Shown here: positions 57,926 to 64,000 of the stretch, in pieces
Numbering within the stretch: the first letter of the stretch is position 1
Layout: each line of letters begins with the position of its first letter
Origin: Streptomyces tardus
GTDB lineage: Bacteria; Actinomycetota; Actinomycetes; Streptomycetales; Streptomycetaceae
Length of the DNA stretch: 64,000 nucleotides
Direction of reading: 5' to 3'
NCBI RefSeq assembly: GCF_018101125.2
Contig: NZ_JAELVF020000001.1
Location: 3,868,722-3,932,721, forward strand
Made by a program: the position numbers and the translations under genes
Notes under the pieces: model-generated
Database searches by the model: none
The model's input: only the letters and a program-made list of their open reading frames with translations
What the model was told of the DNA's origin: nothing

Positions 57926-58660
57926 ATGAGCAGCGCAGACGAGCGGGAGCTCAAGGAGCAGCGGTTGGGTCCGGTCGTACGCCGCAGGGGGCAGATGCAG
58001 CCGGGCACCGCCGACCAGCGGCTGCTGGATTCGAGCGGGCCGTCCGACTTTGTCCACCAGGACCCCTGGCGGGTCATGCGCATCCAGTCCGAGTTCGTCG
58101 ACGGCTTCGGAGCGCTGGCCGAAGTGGGGCCCGCCATCAGCGTGTTCGGCTCCGCGCGGACCCGCGAGGGCACGCCGGAGTACACGGCCGGGGTGGCGCT
58201 CGGCCGGGCCCTGGCGGAGGCCGGCTACGCGGTCCTCACCGGTGGCGGGCCGGGTGCGATGGAGGCGGCGAACCGCGGTGCCTCCGAGGCCGGCGGCGTC
58301 TCGGTGGGCCTGGGTATCGAGCTGCCCTTCGAGCAGGGTCTGAACAGCTACGTCGATCTCGGGGTGAACTTCCGCTACTTCTTCGTGCGGAAGACCTGCT
58401 TCGTCAAGTACTCGCAGGGCTTCGTCGTCCTGCCCGGCGGGCTCGGCACTCTGGACGAGCTGTTCGAGGCGCTGACGCTGGTGCAGACCCGCAAGGTCAC
58501 CCGCTTCCCGATCGTGCTCTACGGCACGGAGTACTGGGAGGGTCTGCTCGGCTGGCTCCGGAACACCGTCGCCAAGGAGGGCAAGATCGCCCCGGGCGAT
58601 CTGGACCTGCTGGAGCTCACCGACGACGTCGACGAGGCAGTCTCCCTGCTGACGACGTAG
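57926..58660 (+). CDS. LOG-family protein (TIGR00730), nucleotide 5'-monophosphate phosphoribohydrolase
   Basis: 244 residues; ATG with GGAGGGAG upstream. Rossmann-like core (ISVFGSARTREGTPEY, LTGGGPGAMEAANRGA) and the family signature PGGLGTLDELFEALTLVQT with catalytic Arg/Glu. LOG proteins release the base from AMP-type or cytokinin nucleotides; in M. tuberculosis the neighbouring Rv1205 is such an enzyme and makes cytokinins. Its own substrate is not predictable. Convergent with the folP2-type gene. Confidence 0.94.
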   Translation: MSSADERELKEQRLGPVVRRRGQMQPGTADQRLLDSSGPSDFVHQDPWRVMRIQSEFVDGFGALAEVGPAISVFGSARTREGTPEYTAGVALGRALAEAGYAVLTGGGPGAMEAANRGASEAGGVSVGLGIELPFEQGLNSYVDLGVNFRYFFVRKTCFVKYSQGFVVLPGGLGTLDELFEALTLVQTRKVTRFPIVLYGTEYWEGLLGWLRNTVAKEGKIAPGDLDLLELTDDVDEAVSLLTT

Positions 58661-58764
58661 ACCGGTCCGGTCCCGGCCGTCGGCCCGCGCCGCCGGCCGG
58701 ACACCGGCCCGTCCGCCCCCGCGAAACGCTCCCGGTCGCGACCGCCCCGCCGACCGGCCCGGCG

Positions 58765-59625
58765 CTAGGCGAGTCCGCGTCGCGCCACGGCCGGCGGGCG
58801 GTGACCGGCGATCGATGCCACCATTTCCAACACCTGCCGTGTCTCGGCGACTTCGTGGACCCGGTAGACCCGGGCGCCCAGCCAGGCGGAGACCGCCGTC
58901 GTCGCCAGCGTGCCGATCAGCCGCTCCTTGACCGGCCGGTCGAGGGTCTCGCCGACGAAGTCCTTGTTGGAGAGCGAGACCAGCACCGGCCAGCCGGTGG
59001 CGGTCATCTCCTCCAGCCTGCGGGTCGCCTCCAACGAGTGGCGCGTGTTCTTCCCGAAGTCGTGGCCGGGGTCGATCATGATCGCGTCCCGTCTCACGCC
59101 GAGCGCTGCGGCGCGGTCCGCGAGCCCGGTCGTCACGCGCAGAATGTCCGCCATCACATCCCGGTACGTCACCCGATGGGGTCGGGTACGGGGCTCGGCC
59201 CCGCCGGCGTGGGTGCACACCAGCCCCGCGTCGTACCTCGCCGCCACCTCCGCGAGTCGCGGATCGACGCCGCCCCAGGCGTCGTTGAGCAGGTCAGCGC
59301 CCACCTCGCAGACGGCCTCGCCCACTTCGTGCCGCCAGGTGTCCACGCTGATCACCACGTCGGGGTACCGCCTGCGCACCTCGGCGACGAAACCGACCGT
59401 ACGGCGGATCTCCTCCTCGGCGGTGACCTCATCGCCCGGCCCTGCCTTCACTCCGCCGATGTCCACGATCGCGGCACCCTCGGAGACCGCCTGCTCGACA
59501 CGGTCCAACGCCGGCTCGTCGCGGAAGGTGGCGCCCCGATCGTAGAAGGAGTCGGGGGTGCGGTTCACGATCGCCATGATCACGGGCTCGTGTGCACCGA
59601 ACTCCCGCTGTCCCAGCCGCAGCAT
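58765..59625 (-). CDS. Dihydropteroate synthase-like protein, FolP2 type
   Basis: 286 residues; ATG with GGAAGGA upstream. TIM-barrel motifs: IMAIVNRTPDSFYDRGATF, AAIVDIGGVKAGPGDEV, VISVDTWRHEV, LLNDAWGGVDPRL, GLVCTHAGGAEPRTRPHRV, IMIDPGHDFGKNTRHSLE, and PVLVSLSNKDFVGETLDR. The motifs deviate from genuine FolP at several pterin-site positions (for example NKDF in place of the usual SRK). It corresponds in context to M. tuberculosis FolP2, which I recall having no measurable synthase activity. It should not be called a folate enzyme without a test. Confidence 0.88.
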   Translation of the reverse strand: MLRLGQREFGAHEPVIMAIVNRTPDSFYDRGATFRDEPALDRVEQAVSEGAAIVDIGGVKAGPGDEVTAEEEIRRTVGFVAEVRRRYPDVVISVDTWRHEVGEAVCEVGADLLNDAWGGVDPRLAEVAARYDAGLVCTHAGGAEPRTRPHRVTYRDVMADILRVTTGLADRAAALGVRRDAIMIDPGHDFGKNTRHSLEATRRLEEMTATGWPVLVSLSNKDFVGETLDRPVKERLIGTLATTAVSAWLGARVYRVHEVAETRQVLEMVASIAGHRPPAVARRGLA

Positions 59626-59839
59626 GAGGCGTCCTTCCTGAGTGGGGGAGCGGAGTGAAGCGTTTCGTCGTGACCCTAACCCCGGCCGCTGACAACCGCG
59701 TTCGGGTGCGCCGGGCGCGGGCCGGACCGGTGGTGCCTTCCGTGCCGGTCGCCACGGGGACGTCCCCGGTCGCCGCGCGCATGGCAGGATCGGGGGAGCC
59801 GTGGATGTGCGGCGGACGGTACGACGGGGAGCGACGGTC

Positions 59840-60436
59840 GTGTTCTGGTTTCTGCTCTTGGGACTGCTCCTGGTGATCGGCGCGGTCACACTCGCGGTGA
59901 GCGGCAGCGGTGTCGGCAGAGGCGGGGACCGCGTGGTCGGCGGCCTCGCCGACCCCGTACCGGAGCGGCTCGCAGGCGACCTGCCGCCCGACCGCCCGGT
60001 CGCGCGCACGGACATCGACACGCTGCGGCTGCCGCTGGCCCTGCGCGGATACCGCATGGAGGAGGTCGACGACGCCCTGGACCGGCTCGGCGCGGAGCTC
60101 TCCGAGAGGGACGCGCGGATCGCCGAGCTGGAGGCGGCGCTCGCCGGAGCCCAGGCGGGCGCGGTGGGCGGCGAACTCCCGGACGAACCGCGCGGCACCG
60201 GTGAAGTCCCGCCGCCCGACGCGGAGTCGGGACCGCAGCACCTGTCCCCCAGCACCACCGAGAGCCGGCGTCGGCCCGGTACGGATCTCGACGCCGGGAC
60301 GGACGAGCACGGCGTTCACGACGCGGAGCCCCCGAACGGCCCGTGGGCGATTCGGGACGTACGGGACGATGATGTCAGTGCCGCCGGTGAGGGGCCCGGT
60401 GCGGCTCCCCGCAGCGGTGGGGCGGAGAACCGGTGA
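59840..60436 (+). CDS. DivIVA-domain membrane protein
   Basis: 198 residues from GTG 59840, with GGGGAG 9 nt upstream; the frame is open to 59801. One N-terminal membrane helix (VFWFLLLGLLLVIGAVTLAV), then a DivIVA-type motif (RLPLALRGYRMEEVDDALDR, followed by LGAELSERDARIAELEAALA coiled coil), then an acidic, disordered C-terminal half. DivIVA-like proteins bind curved membranes and organise polar growth in actinobacteria. Its counterpart Rv1209 lies at the same place in M. tuberculosis. Coupled to tag (GTGA). Confidence 0.88.
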   Translation: MFWFLLLGLLLVIGAVTLAVSGSGVGRGGDRVVGGLADPVPERLAGDLPPDRPVARTDIDTLRLPLALRGYRMEEVDDALDRLGAELSERDARIAELEAALAGAQAGAVGGELPDEPRGTGEVPPPDAESGPQHLSPSTTESRRRPGTDLDAGTDEHGVHDAEPPNGPWAIRDVRDDDVSAAGEGPGAAPRSGGAENR

Positions 60437-61020
60437 GCGTGCACGGCGGCGCCGTCGCAGGCGCCGACGGACTGCCGCGCTGCCCCTGGGGCGCTGGCCC
60501 CGAGGACTACAGCACCTACCACGACCAGGAGTGGGGCCGGCCTGTCCACGGGGACGGCGCGCTCTTCGAGCGGCTGTCGCTGGAGGCGTTCCAGTCCGGA
60601 CTCTCCTGGCTGACGATCCTGCGGCGCAGGGCGGGTTTCCGTACGGCCTTCGCGGGGTTCGACATCGCGGTGGTCGCCGGGTTCACCGACACCGACCGGG
60701 AGCGGCTGCTCCAGGACGCCGGCATCATCCGCAACCGCGCCAAGATCGACGCCACGCTCTCCAACGCACAAGTGCTCGCGGGCTGGCAGCAGGGCGAACT
60801 CGACGCGCTCATCTGGTCGTTCGCGCCGCCGGCCGGCGCCGCGCCGGCCGCGCTCGACGACGTACCGGCCAGCACCGCCGCCTCGACCGCCCTGGCCAAG
60901 GAGCTGAAGCGCCGCGGGCTGCGGTTCGTCGGGCCGACGACGGCGTACGCGGCGATGCAGGCGTGCGGTCTGGTCAACGACCACCTGGCCGGGTGCGCCT
61001 TCCGCAGCCCCCGGCCGTAG
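60433..61020 (+). CDS. tag: DNA-3-methyladenine glycosylase I
   Basis: 195 residues; GTGA overlap with the preceding gene. CPWGAGPEDYSTYHDQEWGR is the zinc-finger start of Tag (Cys and His ligands), FERLSLEAFQSGLSWLTILR the substrate-binding helix, AGIIRNRAKIDATLSNAQV the DNA-binding HhH-like part, and LVNDHLAGC the C-terminal zinc ligands. It removes 3-methyladenine from alkylated DNA. It matches M. tuberculosis tagA (Rv1210) in position. Confidence 0.95.
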   Translation: MSVHGGAVAGADGLPRCPWGAGPEDYSTYHDQEWGRPVHGDGALFERLSLEAFQSGLSWLTILRRRAGFRTAFAGFDIAVVAGFTDTDRERLLQDAGIIRNRAKIDATLSNAQVLAGWQQGELDALIWSFAPPAGAAPAALDDVPASTAASTALAKELKRRGLRFVGPTTAYAAMQACGLVNDHLAGCAFRSPRP

Positions 61021-61094
61021 GACCGGCGCGCCCCGGCGGGACACCCCGACCGGCCGCTGCCCCGACGGCTGGGGGCCGTACGCCGAGCGGGGGC

Positions 61095-61883
61095 TCAGCG
61101 CCCCAGGAAGCGCGGCTTCTCCTTCTTCACGAACGCCTCCACCGCGATGTGGTGGTCCTCGGAGGAGCCGGCGCGCACCTGCAGCTCCGCCTCCTTCTCC
61201 AGAGTCTCCGCGAGTGTGTGCTCGGCGCCGAACGCGAGTGACTCCTTCAGCGCCGCGTACGAGGCGGTCGGTCCCTCCGCCAGCCTGCGGGCGAGCTCCA
61301 GCGCCGTGCCCGGCAGCTCGTCGGCGGTCACCACGCGCTGCACCAGGCCCAGCTCCAGTGCCTCGTCCGCTTTCACGGAGCGCGGGAAGAGCAGCAGATC
61401 CGCGGCTCGGGCGGGCCCGATCAGGCGGGGGAGTGTCCACGACATGCCCGAGTCCGCGGTCAGTGCGATTCCCGCGAAGGAGGTGTTGAAGGCTGCGGTG
61501 TCGGCGGCGATCCGGTAGTCGGCGGCGAAGGCGAATCCGGCCCCGGCCCCCGCGGCGACACCGTTGACCGCGGCCAGCACCGGCTTGGGCATGGTGGCGA
61601 TCGCCCGGGTGATCGGGTTGTAGTGGTCGGTGACCGTGGTGAGCGCCTCGCCCCCGTGCTCCCGCAGCGCCTCGATGTGCTCCTTGAGGTCCTGGCCGAC
61701 GCAGAAGGCGCGCCCGGTGCCGGTGAGCAGCACGGCGCGCACGGAGGTGTCGGCGGCGGCCTCCTCCAGCGCGTCCCGCAGCGCCTCTTTGGTCTCGCGG
61801 TTGAGGGCGTTCATTGCCTCGGGACGGTCGAGGGTGATCGTCGCGAGGCCGTCGGTCGTGTCGTGCGCAACGGTGTCGGCCAT
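61095..61883 (-). CDS. Enoyl-CoA hydratase/isomerase family protein
   Basis: 262 residues. Crotonase fold: LATITLDRPEAMNALNRETK, VLLTGTGRAFCVGQDLKEH (oxyanion loop one), AVNGVAAGAGAGFAFAADYR (oxyanion loop two), and FAGIALTADSGMSWTLPRLI, where Asp replaces one of the usual catalytic Glu residues, a pattern of PaaG-like isomerases. The C-terminal end (EAFVKKEKPRFLGR) is intact. It may act in phenylacetyl-CoA or fatty-acid breakdown; no pathway genes are near. No Shine-Dalgarno sequence precedes its ATG; CATGCT 6 nt upstream may be a leaderless -10. Convergent with tag. Confidence 0.93.
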   Translation of the reverse strand: MADTVAHDTTDGLATITLDRPEAMNALNRETKEALRDALEEAAADTSVRAVLLTGTGRAFCVGQDLKEHIEALREHGGEALTTVTDHYNPITRAIATMPKPVLAAVNGVAAGAGAGFAFAADYRIAADTAAFNTSFAGIALTADSGMSWTLPRLIGPARAADLLLFPRSVKADEALELGLVQRVVTADELPGTALELARRLAEGPTASYAALKESLAFGAEHTLAETLEKEAELQVRAGSSEDHHIAVEAFVKKEKPRFLGR

Positions 61884-62047
61884 GGACCCAGCATGGCGGA
61901 GATCAACGGGCGCGAACAGGCCGTCCGACGGCGACGCGCGGTGTGACCTGTGTCTACCGGAGGCACGCCGGTGGCGGAGTATGACGGTCGTCGCAGCGGT
62001 ATATGCCGTTTTGACTGGGCGCGTTGCACAGAAGATGCCTGCCGATG

Positions 62048-62078
62048 TTGGTCAACGGGTCCTGCGATGCGGGATAAT
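62048..62078 (+). promoter_or_regulatory. Promoter of the DUF3117 gene
   Basis: GATAAT at 62073-62078, a near-perfect -10, and TTGGTC at 62048-62053, 19 bp upstream. The start codon is about 90 bp downstream. Confidence 0.5.
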
Positions 62079-62168
62079 GATGGTGAAGCGATGTGTTCGA
62101 TGCCGGTGACATCTGGGTTGTCACCTGCGACGAGCTGGTTCGAGCTGGTTTCAGGAAGGGGAACGAGC

Positions 62169-62336
62169 ATGGCGGCCATGAAGCCGCGGACGGGCGATGG
62201 TCCGCTAGAGGTGACCAAAGAGGGGCGGGGCATCATCATGCGCGTTCCGCTCGAAGGCGGTGGACGACTCGTCGTCGAGCTGACCCCGGATGAAGCGGTC
62301 GCACTGGGTGAGGAACTGAAGAAGGTCACCGGCTAG
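62169..62336 (+). CDS. DUF3117 small conserved protein
   Basis: 55 residues, MAAMKPRTGDGPLEVTKEGR to LKKVTG, with GGAAGGGG upstream. The family is nearly invariant across actinobacteria; M. tuberculosis Rv1211 is a member and was, as I recall, described as calmodulin-like, although no EF-hand is visible here. Its extreme conservation, small size and own promoter point to an important but unknown job. A strong terminator follows. Confidence 0.93.
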   Translation: MAAMKPRTGDGPLEVTKEGRGIIMRVPLEGGGRLVVELTPDEAVALGEELKKVTG

Positions 62337-62368
62337 CGGTCGGTCGACGCACCTTGTGGTGATTTCCA

Positions 62369-62410
62369 CGAGAGCCCCCGGGACGGTTGACGCCGTACCG
62401 GGGGCTCTCG
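62369..62410. terminator. Terminator after the DUF3117 gene
   Basis: Perfect 13-bp arms (62369-62381 region with 62398-62410); the loop holds a further ACGG/CCGT pair. Followed by TCGTCG. Confidence 0.85.
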
Positions 62411-62441
62411 TCGTCGTCCCGCGCGGGCGGGCGCACTTCGA

Positions 62442-62463
62442 GCGGGTGCGGGTGCGGGTGCGG
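62442..62463. repeat. Hexamer repeat GCGGGT, 3.7 copies
   Basis: Perfect GCGGGT units at 62442, 62448 and 62454 plus GCGG, in the 150-bp gap between the terminator and the O-methyltransferase stop codon. Probably slippage. Confidence 0.85.
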
Positions 62464-62564
62464 AGGGCGACCGCGCGCGGGGTGGGCGCGTGCGGTGGAT
62501 GACCACCTGCGTGCGGGTGTCGGAGGTGGGCCGACGGACCGGACGGCGCGCTGTCGCGAGGTCG

Positions 62565-63221
62565 TCAGCGGGTGCGCTTGATCGCGCAGAGCAGCCCGTC
62601 GCCCACCGGCAGCAGCGTCGGCAGGAGCTCTTCGCTGTCCCGTACCGTGCGCAGCAGCTCGCGGACTCTGAGCACGTCCGCCGTCTGGGCCGCGGAGTCG
62701 ACCGTGCGGCCGTCCGCGAAGACCCCTTCGAAGCAGACCAGGCCGCCCGCGCGCAGCAGGCGCAGCGACTCGGCGAGGTACTCCAGCGTCTCCTGGAGGT
62801 CGGCGTCGCAGAAGACCAGGTCGTACGCGCCGTCGGCGAGGCGGGGGAGCACGTCCAGCGAGTGCCCCGCGATCAGCCGGGCCCGGTTGCCGGCGAAACC
62901 GGCGGCGCGGAAGGCCTGGCGGGCGAACTGCTGGCGTTCGGGCTCGACGTCCACGGTGGTGAGCACGCCGTCGGGACGCATGCCGTGCAGCAGATGGATG
63001 CCGGAGACGCCGGTGCCGGTGCCGATCTCCACCACGGCCTTGGCATCGGTGGCCGCCGCGAGGAGCCGCAGTGCCGAGCCCGTACCGTCCGAGACCGGTC
63101 GGAGTCCCGCCTCGCGTGCCCGGCTGTGCGCCCAGCTGAGTGCGGCGTCCGCGGCAGTGTCGACGTGGTCGACGCCGTACGCTTCGGCGAACGCCCAACT
63201 CGTCTGCCGGTTGCCGGTAAT
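62565..63221 (-). CDS. SAM-dependent O-methyltransferase (Rv1220c-like), probable ATT start
   Basis: 218 residues if translation begins at ATT 63221 (ITGNRQTSWAFAEAYG). GGACAGGAGACGG lies 7 nt upstream in ideal Shine-Dalgarno position, and no ATG, GTG or TTG occurs between it and the conserved part; the next upstream ATG in frame is at 63329, without a good ribosome-binding site. Class I methyltransferase of the CmcI/caffeoyl-CoA type: AKAVVEIGTGTGVSGIHLLH, GVLTTVDVEPERQQFARQAF, YDLVFCDADLQETLEYLAES. In M. tuberculosis Rv1220c holds the same divergent place next to sigE. Substrate unknown. Confidence 0.85.
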   Translation of the reverse strand: MTGNRQTSWAFAEAYGVDHVDTAADAALSWAHSRAREAGLRPVSDGTGSALRLLAAATDAKAVVEIGTGTGVSGIHLLHGMRPDGVLTTVDVEPERQQFARQAFRAAGFAGNRARLIAGHSLDVLPRLADGAYDLVFCDADLQETLEYLAESLRLLRAGGLVCFEGVFADGRTVDSAAQTADVLRVRELLRTVRDSEELLPTLLPVGDGLLCAIKRTR

Positions 63222-63447
63222 GGTCCGTCTCCTGTCCCCGTGGACCAGGTCTGCGTGGTCTACGTGCGTCAACGTGACTGTATCCGCTGGCCCCGGGAAC
63301 CTGGAGACGGGATCGCGCGTTGAAACCATCAGGTGACCGAGGCGTGGCGCACGCGCCAGTTGTGACGGGGGTCCGTGAATGGGACTGGGGCACAGGAGGC
63401 CGGTGCACAAGCCGTCCGAAAATGCTTATCCGGAGCTAACGGGGCAG

Positions 63448-64000
63448 ATGGCTAAGGTGAGTGCTCCACTGGACACCACCAGAGCCGACAGGGGAGGTGC
63501 GGCTTCGGCCGGTGATCGGCGGGCGCTTCGGCTTCCCCGCTGGTGTTCCGGCAAGCCAACATCTGTGACCGACAACGCTGACCGCAGTCCCGCCACTACT
63601 TCCGCGTCCACCAAGGCGCCCGCGACAGCGGTGTTCGCCGAAGACGCGGAGAGTCAGACGTGGACGCCTCCCTCGTGGGAGGAGATCGTCAGCACGCACA
63701 GCGCACGGGTGTACCGCCTGGCCTACCGCCTCACCGGAAACCAGCACGACGCCGAGGATCTCACGCAGGAGGTCTTCGTCCGGGTCTTCCGGTCCCTGTC
63801 GACCTACACGCCCGGCACCTTCGAGGGCTGGCTGCACCGGATCACCACCAACCTTTTCCTCGACATGGTCCGCCGCAAGCAGCGGATCCGCTTCGACGCG
63901 CTGGCCGACGACGCCGCCGAGCGCCTCCCCAGCCGCGAGCCCTCCCCCCAACAGCACTTCAACGACACGCACTTCGACGCGGACGTCCAGCACGCGCTGG
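63448..64000 (+). CDS. sigE: ECF sigma factor SigE (C-terminal part beyond the window)
   Basis: Open to the window's end; 184 codons are visible from ATG 63448. In-frame GTG 63457 and 63565 are other possible starts. The first 70 residues are disordered. Region 2 is complete: WEEIVSTHSARVYRLAYRLT, QHDAEDLTQEVFVRVFRSLS, TFEGWLHRITTNLFLDMVRR. The linker begins DALADDAAERLPSREPSP; region 4 lies outside. Sequence and the divergent methyltransferase make this the counterpart of actinobacterial SigE (Rv1221), which responds to envelope stress; the expected anti-sigma gene would be right of the window. Confidence 0.93.
   Translation, partial: MAKVSAPLDTTRADRGGAASAGDRRALRLPRWCSGKPTSVTDNADRSPATTSASTKAPATAVFAEDAESQTWTPPSWEEIVSTHSARVYRLAYRLTGNQHDAEDLTQEVFVRVFRSLSTYTPGTFEGWLHRITTNLFLDMVRRKQRIRFDALADDAAERLPSREPSPQQHFNDTHFDADVQHAL

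Overview
The window is a 64-kb piece of very GC-rich actinobacterial chromosome, almost certainly from Streptomyces or a close relative. The grounds are the third-position GC bias, the frequent GTG/TTG starts, GTGA/ATGA translational couplings, SpoIIE-type phosphatases with HATPase tails, a bldK-like oligopeptide permease operon, mycothiol gene mshB and an Asp23/Gls24-sigma cluster. No rRNA, tRNA, CRISPR array, transposase or integrase was seen.

Layout. 1-9.9 kb: a lone large superfamily-1 helicase; a BlaI repressor/M56 peptidase pair; a Spo0M-like sporulation-control gene; a TetR gene that has lost its DNA-reading helix; and two convergent 23S rRNA methyltransferases that I recognise as AviRb- and AviRa-type (orthosomycin-resistance enzymes), separated by a 26-bp tandem repeat. 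10-16.3 kb: a MOSC protein, then two back-to-back operons built around Asp23/Gls24 envelope proteins. One encodes an ECF sigma factor, a zinc-finger/Asp23 fusion and a small partner. The other encodes Asp23, a small membrane protein, a second Asp23-like protein, a DUF6286-type protein and an AmaP-type anchor. 16.4-31.4 kb: a secreted subtilase, a GntR/UTRA regulator, a small protein behind a possible leaderless leader ORF, two SpoIIE-type phosphatases, a secreted-hydrolase/ABC-ATPase fusion with its permease, and a lipoprotein peptide-binding protein with a large charged insert. 31.6-44.7 kb: typA, then a five-gene bldK-like operon (permease, lipoprotein, permease, ATPase, ATPase) followed by a second permease-lipoprotein-permease set without ATPases.

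44.8-64 kb: a housekeeping block with an S9 peptidase, mshB, a peptidoglycan-binding-type protein, a transglutaminase-like protein, a GNAT enzyme, fdxA, dapC, dapE, a LOG-family protein, a folP2-type protein, a DivIVA-like protein, tag, an enoyl-CoA hydratase, a DUF3117 protein, an O-methyltransferase and the start of sigE. The order dapE-LOG-folP2-DivIVA-tag-DUF3117-methyltransferase-sigE resembles what I remember of Mycobacterium tuberculosis Rv1202-Rv1221, so this is old core chromosome.

How it fits together. Peptide uptake and turnover is a strong theme (three peptide-binding lipoproteins, four OppB/C-type permeases, two ATPases, a subtilase, an S9 peptidase and an S15-like hydrolase). 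Envelope stress is the second theme (Asp23 cluster, sigE, BlaI/M56, Spo0M). Several genes appear to be transcribed leaderless, with a TANNNT box 6-8 nt before the ATG. All identities are from motifs and memory of families; no database was searched.
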